Source of the DNA: Hypericum androsaemum
Lineage: Eukaryota > Streptophyta > Magnoliopsida > Malpighiales > Hypericaceae
Direction: 5' to 3'
NCBI GenBank assembly: GCA_963995505.1
Contig: OZ023197.1
Span: forward strand, 13,886,475-13,950,474
DNA length: 64,000 nt
Shown here: in pieces, positions 47,111 through 56,474 of the stretch
Layout of the letters: every line of letters starts with the position of its first letter
Position numbering within the stretch: the stretch's first letter is position 1
Made by a program: the position numbers and the translations under genes
Notes under the pieces: model-generated
Databases searched by the model: none
Told to the model about the DNA's origin: nothing
Seen by the model: only the letters and a program-made list of their open reading frames with translations

Positions 47111-48618
47111 TCAACGGAGCTCGAGAGGCTCGACGGTGGTCCTGAAGAGAAGGATGTAAACCTTGTCGATGGAGAAGTACAAGAACCCTCCAACAGAATG
47201 CGTGACATACGAGCCGAAGCTGGTCCCAACTATGCAATGCCATGCTGGACCATAACAAGTATCAAACTCCTGCAAAACCGACCAGGAACTGAAGTCACAA
47301 ATCACGAATTTTCCGACCGGCGAGAATGTTACATCAGCTTCAATCCAGCCCAAGAATATCAACACAGAGAGATCGTGAGTGATCTTTCATCTGAGGCAAG
47401 TGTTGGTTTCTTTGAAATTCTATCTGTTGTTAAATTCAGATATCTAATTCTGGTGCTCCGTGATCCATACCTCGGTAGTTCGGACCAGACCCTATCCTAC
47501 ATGTCAGGGATCCCAGAATCATGCCTACATTAATCGAAGATTTCATATTGATAACAAGCATATCAAGAATATTCCGTCAACTCTGAATTAGTTTTTGCGC
47601 GTATGTAGGATATAACAAGTATCACAATGACACAAACAAAAACACAGAAAGAACATTCTTATGACCTGATTGTACAAGACGTAGAGACGAATTGTAAAGG
47701 TCCAGAGTTTAATTTATAACGGGTATAATTTGATGTAAAAAAAAGAAAAAGCAATAAACAAAAAAAAACGGAACAATAATTAACTCATTGGTCCACCTCT
47801 CTGCAATAGCAATACCAATAAGCCTCACTGCCAAGTAGAAAACCCCACTTTTTTTTAAAGATAAATTTTACACCATTACATTTTGTCCTGAGTTATGATT
47901 TACTTCCTTAAATTTGACAATATCTTGTACTATTAGGAGAGGCTACATCCCTTTGGCAAAAACCCCACATTTCAAATAAGCAATGAGTGATCATAATGCA
48001 ATCCACTCCTGTCTATCCCTAGACTAGTCCCTCCCTACACTGCATAAGAGTTAATCAAAACATAAAACTATGACCTTCCCCAATTTTAACTCAGAATGAT
48101 GTAAGCGAACAAACAAAACACCAAATTTTGCGGAAAATAGATAGCAGATTAGCTTAATAAACAAATGTCATCTCTACTTACTACTTTTGAACTACATAAT
48201 TCTGTTCGGCCTAACTCAAGTGGGAATGAAAATTTGATATTGTACTGTATGACCAGAGTTCAAATCCTTCGAGCATCAAAAAGAGAAATAGAATCCTCAA
48301 CTAAGGAACTTTGCGGGAAAAAAAAAACAATAGAGTGACCTTCTTAAGGGAAAGGGCTAAGCGTTTACTGTCCGGTTTGCCCTTAGGCATGGAGTCAAGA
48401 AGGTCACGGGCCGACCGGAAGGCTTTGTTCTGCAAGGGAGCGGCCATGTCCGAAGCTCTAACGCGCACATTGAGCCTCGAGTTGTGTTCTTCCTCCTCCT
48501 TGGCCCTCTTCCTCTCTATCAACCCGCTCAGGAACCTGCTCCTCCTCTCTAGCTCCACCTCCGCCCCTTCCATTGCCCCGCCACCTTGTTTGATCACTTC
48601 ACCAACTCGACGCTTCAC
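47111..48618 (-). CDS. Dynein light chain (LC8/DYNLL type)
   Basis: Exons 48340-48618 and 47111-47269 join in frame to 145 residues across a 1,070 bp intron. The N-terminal 50 residues are a plant-type extension (MKRRVGEVIKQGGGAMEGAEVELERRSRFLSGLIERKRAKEEE). The light-chain fold then begins with LNVRVRASDMAAPLQNKAFRSARDLLDSM. The second exon holds the family signature EFDTCYGPAWHCIVGTSFGSYVTHSVGGFLYFSIDKVYILLFRT. Flowering plants lack dynein heavy chains, so these proteins act as dimerisation hubs for other partners, such as nuclear pore or myosin-associated proteins. That role is general family knowledge. The gene looks intact. Confidence 0.92.
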
Positions 48619-49683
48619 GAGAGTGGCAAGTGACGAACAAAACCAAGATGAGAAAAACCAAGTAAGGAGAGGGTAAGGGACTAGAGAGACGAAGAGGAGA
48701 AGGAGAGTGTGAGTTGGTGGTTGTGAAGGCTTATTTATTTCTCCTTTTTTTCTTTCAGTAGTATTTTTTTCCGTAATTTTATGTATTCAGAGTCGAACAA
48801 TATCTAATCCTATTTAGGACGGTACTTCCAACCTAACGTCTAAATCCTAATTTTTCTTAATTAATCCAAATCCTGTGTTAGTATTGCTTTTTGGTAATCG
48901 ACTAGGTCGTTGTTTTATTAGGCCAGGAGGGGACAGAGCTTCCTCTTTTTCCCCGTCTTTCCTGCTTTGATTAGCGGGAAATTTGCTAGCCGAACATAAT
49001 CAAGTTAATCCAAATAATTAAAATTAAATGATATCTTTTTTTATGAAAAAATTAAATGATATCTTATGAATAAAAATATATCATTGGAAAAATAGTTGAT
49101 AAGATAATATCCGACGGTCAACTCACATTCCTTGCTCGCGTCACGGGTAGCATCTGACACAGAGAATTCACTTAAGAGATGAGACCAAATTTGTACAAAA
49201 TTATGCCTCTGAGAGAGATGTGGGTTCAAGTGATGGAAGGCCAACGTGGAATAAATATTTCTTTGAAGACAAATCATTTTCTTTTCCATCGGTGTTAGTT
49301 ATCCAGATTCAATGTTTATTGAAGAAAACCCACAAAAGAATGTATGTTGAAAAAAAATATATGGCCCGATTATTTATATTTACCCTCGGAAAATGACTTT
49401 CCGAATTTCACCAAGAAATATTTATTTTCATAAATAAGCAGTATATTCATTAGAAAGTTTTTTTCGTTTTTTGAAATTATTTACAACATTCATTTACACA
49501 TTTTAAAAATATTTTCTAGGGAAATAATTCAATAAACGGAATTTCAGTGTGGTTGGCAATCCAAACTTAGAACCACTGACATGGGCTTCCTTTAAAAGGA
49601 TCTCCATGAGCCGGCCCATTACTTCTAGAGAAGGCCCATTGGAAGATCGTTAAATTCTGTTAATTTGCTCCTTCGGTTTTTTT
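48619..49683. other. Upstream region of the dynein light chain gene and intergenic DNA
   Basis: AT-rich intergenic sequence with no gene recognised. The first 150 bp upstream of the start codon is purine-rich and probably includes the 5' leader. Confidence 0.5.
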
Positions 49684-50466
49684 GGCAAATTACTCTTTGG
49701 CCCCTGGTATTTGGTATATTTTGTGCTCGCCCCCTGTATTCCGATAATCGATTAAAAACTCTCAGAAGTTTGGTTTTATTATACCATCGGATCCCTCGTT
49801 GATGTCATCAATTTTTTTTTTCTTATTTTATATTTGAAATGATTGTTATACCCTTGCTCTGGTCAATTGAAACCTCCGGTCATCTTCTCCAACCACCCTC
49901 CGGCCACTTTCCCAGAAGAGAAGGGGGTTGGGGGTTTCCTTTGTCTATAATTTTTATTGTTCGATTTGTTGTAAATTTGGGGAAGAAGAGATGGTCGGCT
50001 TCAGCCACCGTCGGGGACTGGGTGGTCGTCTCCGGCCGGCAACACTAGCAGTTGGGGACGGTGACGACGAAGAGGGAGGTGGAGAGGGAGCTCTCCCGCA
50101 CGGTCTGGTAGAGGTGTACCAATGGCGGGCTTCTTTGCGGTACTCCCTCCTCGAGAAGAAGCTCGCCTCGTCGGGCTCTAATGGCGAGCTTCTTTGACAG
50201 TGTTAACTGTGTTGGTTCTGATTTAGATTTTGATTTAGATGGGTTCAAGAACTCGGGGAAGGAGACAGGAAGGGAGGACGCCGGAATCTGGTCACCGGTG
50301 TTGACTGTGTTGCATTTAATTAGTTAATTATTTTTGTAAGTGCATATAAGTCATTTATTAAGAGTATAATAAAATTAAATTTCGAAGAATTTTTAATCGA
50401 TTATTAGAATACAGAGGGGTGAGCTTTGAATATACCAAAACACAAAGGGTCTGAAAATAATTTACC
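49684..50466. mobile_element. Non-autonomous MULE-type element, 783 bp
   Basis: The left end (GGCAAATTACTCTTTGG…) and the complement of the right end (GGTAAATTATTTTCAGA…) match imperfectly over about 120 bp, including TTTGGTATATT and AATCGATTAAAAA segments. Poly-T at both edges hides an exact target duplication. The centre (about 49860-50300) is GC-rich relative to its surroundings, with an 89-codon plus frame (49928-50197) that may be captured host sequence but is unidentified. Confidence 0.75.
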
Positions 50467-51326
50467 TTTTTTTATCACTCATATACACTGTGGAACCTAA
50501 CTTTTTTTCAGTAATAATATTTTTAATATTCGTAAGACTTAAATATAATATCTTATTACCCTAGGTATTACCATATTTACAATAACCATTTTATCCATAG
50601 ACAAATTATTTGGCGTATTGGATTTCACTTAACTTCTATACACCAAAATGAACATGAATATGCATATTTAAGAATCAGTTTCATGCCTTTCATGTCTCCT
50701 TTAAATTATCCAATTTGAGGAACCACATTCACCATCTTTTGGGTAAATTGTACGAGGGATTAGAAGTCTTAAACATTACATTTCTGTACTGCAACACTGG
50801 TCACGTGCATCTGCTGCATAGGAATACAAATATCTTCCACCTAATTCAATTACGAGTTAATCGTTGTACGTAGATATGACACGGGATATCATCACCTACT
50901 CATGCCTCCTTCCACCACCGGCGGTTATTGGTTATAAATCCAATAAGACATCACAATCAATATAAAAATCACCATGTTTAAAATCACACGGTTCATAGTA
51001 ATAAGCTGAAAATATGCTAAATAACATGATATGAAATTGATGGCTCTTTAATCTAATATTGGGCTTCTACGTGTAATAACTATGTAATGATGAATTATCT
51101 CATGTAACTAGGGTTATGATCACCAGATTATGCGTGCTGCCATACAATATTCTTCCAATTGAGAACAGAGCAAAGACTCATAGAGAAAAACTAAAGAATC
51201 TCTCCTAGACACATACTAATATGGAAGGTCAACAAATTTCCAAGATCGAACCATCGATATGGACTTATGTACACTCTCGTATTCTGTTCATCTTAATAAC
51301 TTACGCGAGATGTTGGATTATGGATC
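50467..51326. other. AT-rich intergenic DNA, no gene seen
   Basis: No coding homology or repeat structure was recognised. Confidence 0.55.
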
Positions 51327-51337
51327 AAGTAGATTTC

Positions 51338-51536
51338 TCAGATACCAACAAGCACTTAGATTAACTGACGAGAGAGTTGTTCTAATTTAACCAAGGTCTC
51401 GGGTTCGAATCCTTGGGAACGCAGCAGTGTTAAATATTTGTTGGAAGAGCTTTGCCATCTTTCAACGGTCCTATCCGGTTCGAATTTGGATTAATCGGTC
51501 CAGTAGACCAGATAACAAGTGGTTATAAACAAAAAA
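51338..51536 (+). mobile_element. tRNA-derived SINE, copy 2 (best preserved)
   Basis: The 199 bp body has an RNA polymerase III B box GGTTCGAATCC (51402-51412), a weaker A-box region around 51350-51375, a non-tRNA body and an A-rich end. Identical 11 bp target duplications AAGTAGATTTC flank it (51327-51337 and 51537-51547). It belongs to the family of 8367-8559. I do not assign it to a named SINE family. Confidence 0.85.
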
Positions 51537-51547
51537 AAGTAGATTTC

Positions 51548-52339
51548 CCACAAAAAATAAAACAATTTTTGGCCAATTTTTTTTTCACAGTGCAGTGTTT
51601 TATTACGAGCGTGGGGCATGTAACCCGAATTCTTGGCATAAATTGGGAGACCCAATAGGCTAAGACCAAGTGATCACAATTAGCAGGAGCTCAAATTCAT
51701 TCAATATGGCCTCTGATCAGACAAACAAACATCTGTTTTTATATAAATAATTTTTTTATTTCAAAAAAAATAACGTAGTCTAAAAATATTCTTGCAGCAA
51801 TATTTCCGACCCCAACATCTGTTTATATACGAGATTTTACTGAAGCACAGCTATTAACAAAATAGTAGGTGCTTGCATGAGGACCCGTTGTCCACGATTT
51901 CCGCAATCCGTCCAAACGTCAGGCAGGGGCACCAAAATGTCACGAAACTGTTTTTTTGAGGGATTGCAAATACATTACAACAGTAAAAAAATATGCTCGT
52001 ATTGTGTTGAGTTCGAGTTCTAGTTTGAAAAACACGATCCTAATAAATATTTGTTGAAATATATTGTCATTATTCTAAAATCTTACCTATTTCGATTATA
52101 CTCTACAATAAATATCGGATATAAGTAGTTAATAAAACTAAATGCATTAAGACGGTCCCGTCGCATCGAGCATACACTAAATAGCAAAAAGGAAGAAAAA
52201 GACAACGAGCAGCTGGTCTGTCACCAAGAGGAGCATCTATCCAACAACAACCCACGCGCCACAAGCAGCGCGTGACACAAAAGAGAGACTTACGGTTCCT
52301 TGCATTGGACCGACGACCCGTCGCAGTGGGACAGATTTG
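51548..52339. other. Intergenic DNA with possible decayed SINE
   Basis: No gene was recognised. A stretch near 52000-52130 (GAGTTCGAGTTCTAG, then AAATATTTGTTG) again recalls the SINE family but is too degraded to delimit. Confidence 0.45.
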
Positions 52340-52588
52340 GTGGGGACTGGGCTAGTCCCCATTTATGAGGATTAACTCAAACCAATATCACTTCACATAC
52401 AAATAAATATCACTTTATATGTAAATTAGCCTCTTGCAAACCAATATCATTTCACATGCAAACCAATATCACCTCATATGCAAACCAATATCACCTGATA
52501 GGTTATTGACCATCAGATTTAAAGATAATCAAATCTGATGGCCCAAAATGTAGTCCCCACCTATGGACAAATTTTCTTTAGTCCCCAC
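52340..52588. mobile_element. Possible MITE carrying a minisatellite and a palindrome
   Basis: The stretch starts GTGGGGACT and ends with the exact complement. Inside are about five copies of a 22 bp unit built on CAAACCAATATCACCT (52379-52499). An 11 bp perfect inverted repeat follows (CCATCAGATTT at 52510-52520 and its complement at 52531-52541, 10 bp loop). No target duplication was confirmed, so the MITE label is tentative. Confidence 0.5.
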
Positions 52589-52992
52589 TCAATCCGATCT
52601 GCGTCGCGGTACCCCACCCGGGACGTGGCGGCTCCGTCGTCGGGTAGATAACGGGTGGTCCGTTAGTTTATTTTTGTTCCGAAAATATTTTTTTATAAGT
52701 AAAATTTTATTATCCACCAAAATAATCTTCTAACATACACTAGTGTACTACATCAGTAATCTGTGTAAATACATAATTAAGACACTAGATGTACTAAGTT
52801 AAATAAAACATAGATCATTGTGGCCCAAGTATTTTACTAATCAACTACCCCATCACAATGACGCTGGGCTTTGCAAAATCATAATTAGCGCTTGTATGAA
52901 CCGAATTTGATTTCGGGCTTTGTTCCGAAAGTGTAACAACAAATCATTGTTGATTTATTGCTCCAATAGTTTTTTGGTGGAATAAAAATTTA

Positions 52993-53042
52993 GGCGAGTT
53001 GGTTTAAACTCTGAGATCTGAACGATATTAAGATTCGATCCC
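52993..53042 (+). promoter_or_regulatory. tRNA-like A and B boxes (possible SINE head), duplicated at about 56778-56827
   Basis: GGCGAGTTGGT (52993-53003) and ATTCGATCCC (53033-53042) resemble RNA polymerase III A and B boxes at plausible spacing. They may be the start of a SINE whose body is the following 200 bp; no end or target duplication was identified. Both copies of the duplication have it. Confidence 0.3.
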
Positions 53043-53730
53043 TCCGAACACAATCTTATCTCTCGAATATTGTGTGGTGGGTTGTTTGGTCTCTTCCACT
53101 TTTGAACGGGTCTACCGTCAACGCCGGCTGTCCAAATCAGGAAACGGTGGTGTTCTTGCGTGCGTGTTGGGCTCTTCCTCTTACCGGATTCCTCGACGTG
53201 GATGGCAAGTTTAAGTCGATGCTGATGTATCCGGGTTAATTTTGAAATGAATTTGTGTTAGATGTTGTGAATGAAAAGTAAATCAACTGTAGTCGACTTG
53301 AAAATTTTGAAATTAAGTCTTAATAATGGCTAAAATTTTATAGTTTGAGAAATGTCTTCAGATAATTCAAATTTGGATTAAAACATTAATTAATATATCC
53401 GAAAAATATTTGAATACCAGATAGATTCAACTAAAAATGGGTTTAAATATTAGATTGGAGAAAAAAAATTGGATATATTAGATTATGTCAAAACAAAGTC
53501 TGTTAGATACACGAAACCTAACAAGAACACAGGGAAGCAATGGTTTAAGTGCATAGTTTTATGTTTATATAACATAACATCCATTTCATAAGCAGCTCAA
53601 ACGGTACAAGAGCAGAGTAAGACTTTGAATTCAAGTAATTCGATTTTCATATCCGGAAGTGTAACAAATTTTATTTATATATGAAACGGTCGGATTATAC
53701 TCTCACTTAAGTTGAACTTCTGATCTGATT

Positions 53731-54955
53731 TCACTCTGCTGGTGTTTTCTCTGCTCCAATTACCGGTGGAGTTGGAGCTGTTAGTTCTCCGTGATTGATT
53801 TCTTCCTCATTTCCTCGCCAACCTTCATAACAAAAAGGTACTCTTCATAAATTCTCGATTTGAATCAGATAGGACAACTACAATTAGTATTATTCACATG
53901 GTCGAAATTATCCGGTATCAGTCAGATATTATAGCAGCTCTGACTAAACGAAGTCAGGACCAATTAGAACAACAAAGACGACAAAACTCTCTTCGGATAG
54001 CTATTTCACATCTGCATTTTCATGTTGATCTAGACTTATTTTCAAGTTCTTACCCAACAACACTTAGGACACTGACTAAGTTAACTATTCTCGATTCGAG
54101 CTAGATCCGTTAAAAAAAAATGACAAAACTAAATTAATCCAAATGTGATGGCTTAGATGATTACCAAGTGAAGGATCAAACCCACGGGCTTGGAGCTCCC
54201 GGTACTCTTGACAAAGGGCACAAGGCCTGCAGAAAAGATGGACCAAACAGTCGTTGCAAGGGCCCTCCTCCACGGCGAACTCCTGCCGTATGTGGTGGCG
54301 ATACAGGCACGTGTACAAGAAGCCGCCGGAGCCGCCCGACGCCAACTCGAGAAGCGCATAAAGAGCTCCGCTCCCGGCACAAGCTGGGAGAATGAACGTG
54401 CACATACAGAGTACGTGTTTAATTATAAAAACCAAAAGAATCATTGAAATTAAGTTGTTTTTATCTATTTATTTATGAAAGGTGGGCCAAATTCTTACAT
54501 GTTGTTCCTTCGTCGACAATCTCAGCAATTTGTCCGAATGTAATCCACGGACACCAACAGGTGATGCAACCTGAAAAACAGCAAGTATACCCAACAAAAT
54601 ATTAATTGCATCACACAACCCTCGTGTGAATAACAATGAGCCACGTGATCAACTTATTACAAGACCGTTTCAACTCTCATAAACAAGGTACGATATTTGC
54701 AATTAGCGATACAATAATCTTCTCGATCTCTTCGAGAGAAAGAGTTCTCGAAGGGTACTTACAGTTGCGGAAATCAGAGAAGCAGCCGAAGAGGCCAGTA
54801 GACCAAGGAACTTCTTCCACTTTCTTCACTTTTGGATTCTCGTTAATGGCATAATTAAGGTCCTTCTTGGAGCGAATTGGGTTCCCACTTGCCAGCTTTC
54901 TTCGGAGTAACGGCGTCAGGAGTTTCATGTTAGCTTCCTCGTTGGATGGTTCCAT
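53731..54955 (-). CDS. PLAC8 / PLANT CADMIUM RESISTANCE-like membrane protein, copy 1
   Basis: Four exons (54763-54955, 54499-54570, 54165-54383, 53731-53822) join in frame to 191 residues. The PLAC8 domain starts at about residue 51 with [41 protein letters not shown] hydrophobic Gly-rich segment ([28 protein letters not shown]) and a Cys cluster ([33 protein letters not shown]) follow. Family members sit in the plasma membrane and move or limit Cd/Zn, or regulate cell number (FW2.2). Two usual Cys are replaced: the DC.NC motif reads DFRNC (Phe62) and the CPC motif reads CPW (Trp73). A basic N-terminal extension of about 50 residues precedes the domain. Splice sites are sound and there is no stop, so the gene is probably expressed. 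Metal transport is doubtful given the lost Cys. Confidence 0.9.
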
Positions 54956-55324
54956 TTGCTGCGATATGGGTCGAAGTATACACGAGATTTGATTTTTTTA
55001 TCATGTGCCATGAAATATGAGTGATGTGAGAAATAACAATAACGAGCTACGAGATTAGTCCGCTGTATATCCATCCTACTCCAGAAAAAGAAGAAACCAT
55101 GGAATACATGAAGTTGAAAAACTAGAATGAGAGAGAGGTACCGTTATTGGCCGGCCGCTTCCCAATCCAATTAACAGAAGAAGGAAATCGGTAATTAAAA
55201 AACCCAGTTCGATACGCGAGGAACTGAAAAGGTACCGCTCCTTCAGTTCCTCCAGTACTGGTAGAGTTTGGGGGATACGATTGAGGCCCGGAAAGGCCTT
55301 TTCAGTAAAGTTAGAATGAAAAAA

Positions 55325-55612
55325 AGGGCAAATTACTCTCACGTCTCTGAACTTTGGTCACCCTCCTCCTAGGGTCCCTGGATTTTGAAAAATAATTTTT
55401 TCGTCCCTAAGTTTTGATGATAATAGACTCTCGGGTCCCTGGTACCGGAATATTCCATATTCTCCAGCGAACTTTCACTTGAAAAGACACAAATGCCCTT
55501 CCCACTTAAAAAAATTACTCTCCCTACACCTTCTTCCTCCCCTTCTTTCCATTATAGCTCAAACTAAAAGAACCCGGAACTAAAATCAATTAAAACTAAC
55601 CCAACTAGAACC
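55325..55612. mobile_element. Truncated left end of a MULE, carried in duplication copy 1
   Basis: It begins GGGCAAATTACTCTCACG and matches the left arm of the MULE at 59136-63577 until homology stops at about 55612. It is preceded by an A-run, like the complete element. The simplest reading is that the duplication took along the first 290 bp of that MULE. Confidence 0.8.
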
Positions 55613-56474
55613 TAGTAAGACTTTGAATTATGCCTTTTTTTTCCATGGTCTCCGTTTCTATGGCTTTTTTTTTTGCTTTGAACGCTAACAAAATTTAGTC
55701 CTCAAGGTGTTCGATAATTTTCTAGTGAGACACAACTCCTGGATGGTGTTTGATGCTTCCTGTAACAATCAACCTTGAGCTTCTTCCTCACACTCTCCTC
55801 TCCCTTGTTCCTGTGAATTTACAAAACCCAGAAGCGGAAATCATGGAAGGTCTTTGGAGACCGAAGGAACCCTAATTTCTTCAATTAATTTGTCAAATTA
55901 GTTTTTTTTCCCGTCTCCCATCTCCAATCCGACCACTTCTCCCGTCTCAGCCGTCTCTAATTTTTGGAAAAGGACAAGTTGCAGTAGGTTAGGGACGGTG
56001 TTGCCCGTGAGCGAAATGTTGACCTCGATGATTCTGGGCTTCTTGGGCTTAACCTCCATTGAGCCAGATGACGAGGGGATGAGGACTTGGAGAGGGAGTA
56101 GTTGGTGATGAAGGTTAAGCTTCAATGGAATTTTGTGAGAAGAGAGGAAGAGGAAAGGAGGAGAAAGAAAGGGAGAGGAAGGGAGGATAGAGAAGAGAGA
56201 GACGGAGGAGGAGAGAATAATATTTTGAATAAAATAAAATTTATTGGGACCATTTGGAACTTTTTTAAAATATAATTTGTTTTAAAGAAAATGTGATGGC
56301 ATGCCACATCATCAGTCAAGTCTGATGTGGGGCCGGGTAAGACCCGGGTAGCTACCTTGGATCTGCCCGGGAAAAAATGTGTAAACTACAGGGTACTAAA
56401 TTCCCAATTCGAAATCACATGGTCTTAATTCTGAAAGTCTGAAACTACAGAGTACTTATTAGGACTTTTTCCTT
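55613..56474. other. Spacer between duplication copies, with an orphan MULE right end
   Basis: From about 56330 to 56474 the sequence matches the right arm of the MULE at 16195-17094 (TACCTTGGATCTGCCCGGG, CTACAGGGTACT, then GAAACTACAGAGTACTTATTAGG). No matching left arm was found. The minus-strand frame 55898-56125 has a weak leucine-rich-repeat look (IIEVNISLTGNTVPNLLQL) and might be captured sequence, but I cannot name it. Confidence 0.5.

Larger units (their letters stand above)
52687..55612. repeat. Duplicated segment, copy 1
   Basis: The segment aligns with about 56475-59420. Across the gene (about 53500-54960) the two agree at a constant offset of 3,797 bp without any difference that I noticed. 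To the left (52690-53500) there are many substitutions and small indels (the offset is about 3,785 at 53081). The right edge lies inside the left end of a MULE. The two copies are separated by about 860 bp of unrelated DNA (55613-56474). Confidence 0.9.

Noticed and set aside
53898..54104. A 68-codon plus-strand frame, identical at 57695-57901
   Set aside because: It lies inside intron 3 of the PCR-like genes on the opposite strand. Its identity in both copies follows from the duplication and is not evidence of coding.
55076..55342. An 88-codon minus-strand frame upstream of PCR-like copy 1 (98 codons at copy 2)
   Set aside because: The frame differs in length between copies and ends in MULE sequence. 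It is better seen as promoter or leader of the PCR-like genes.
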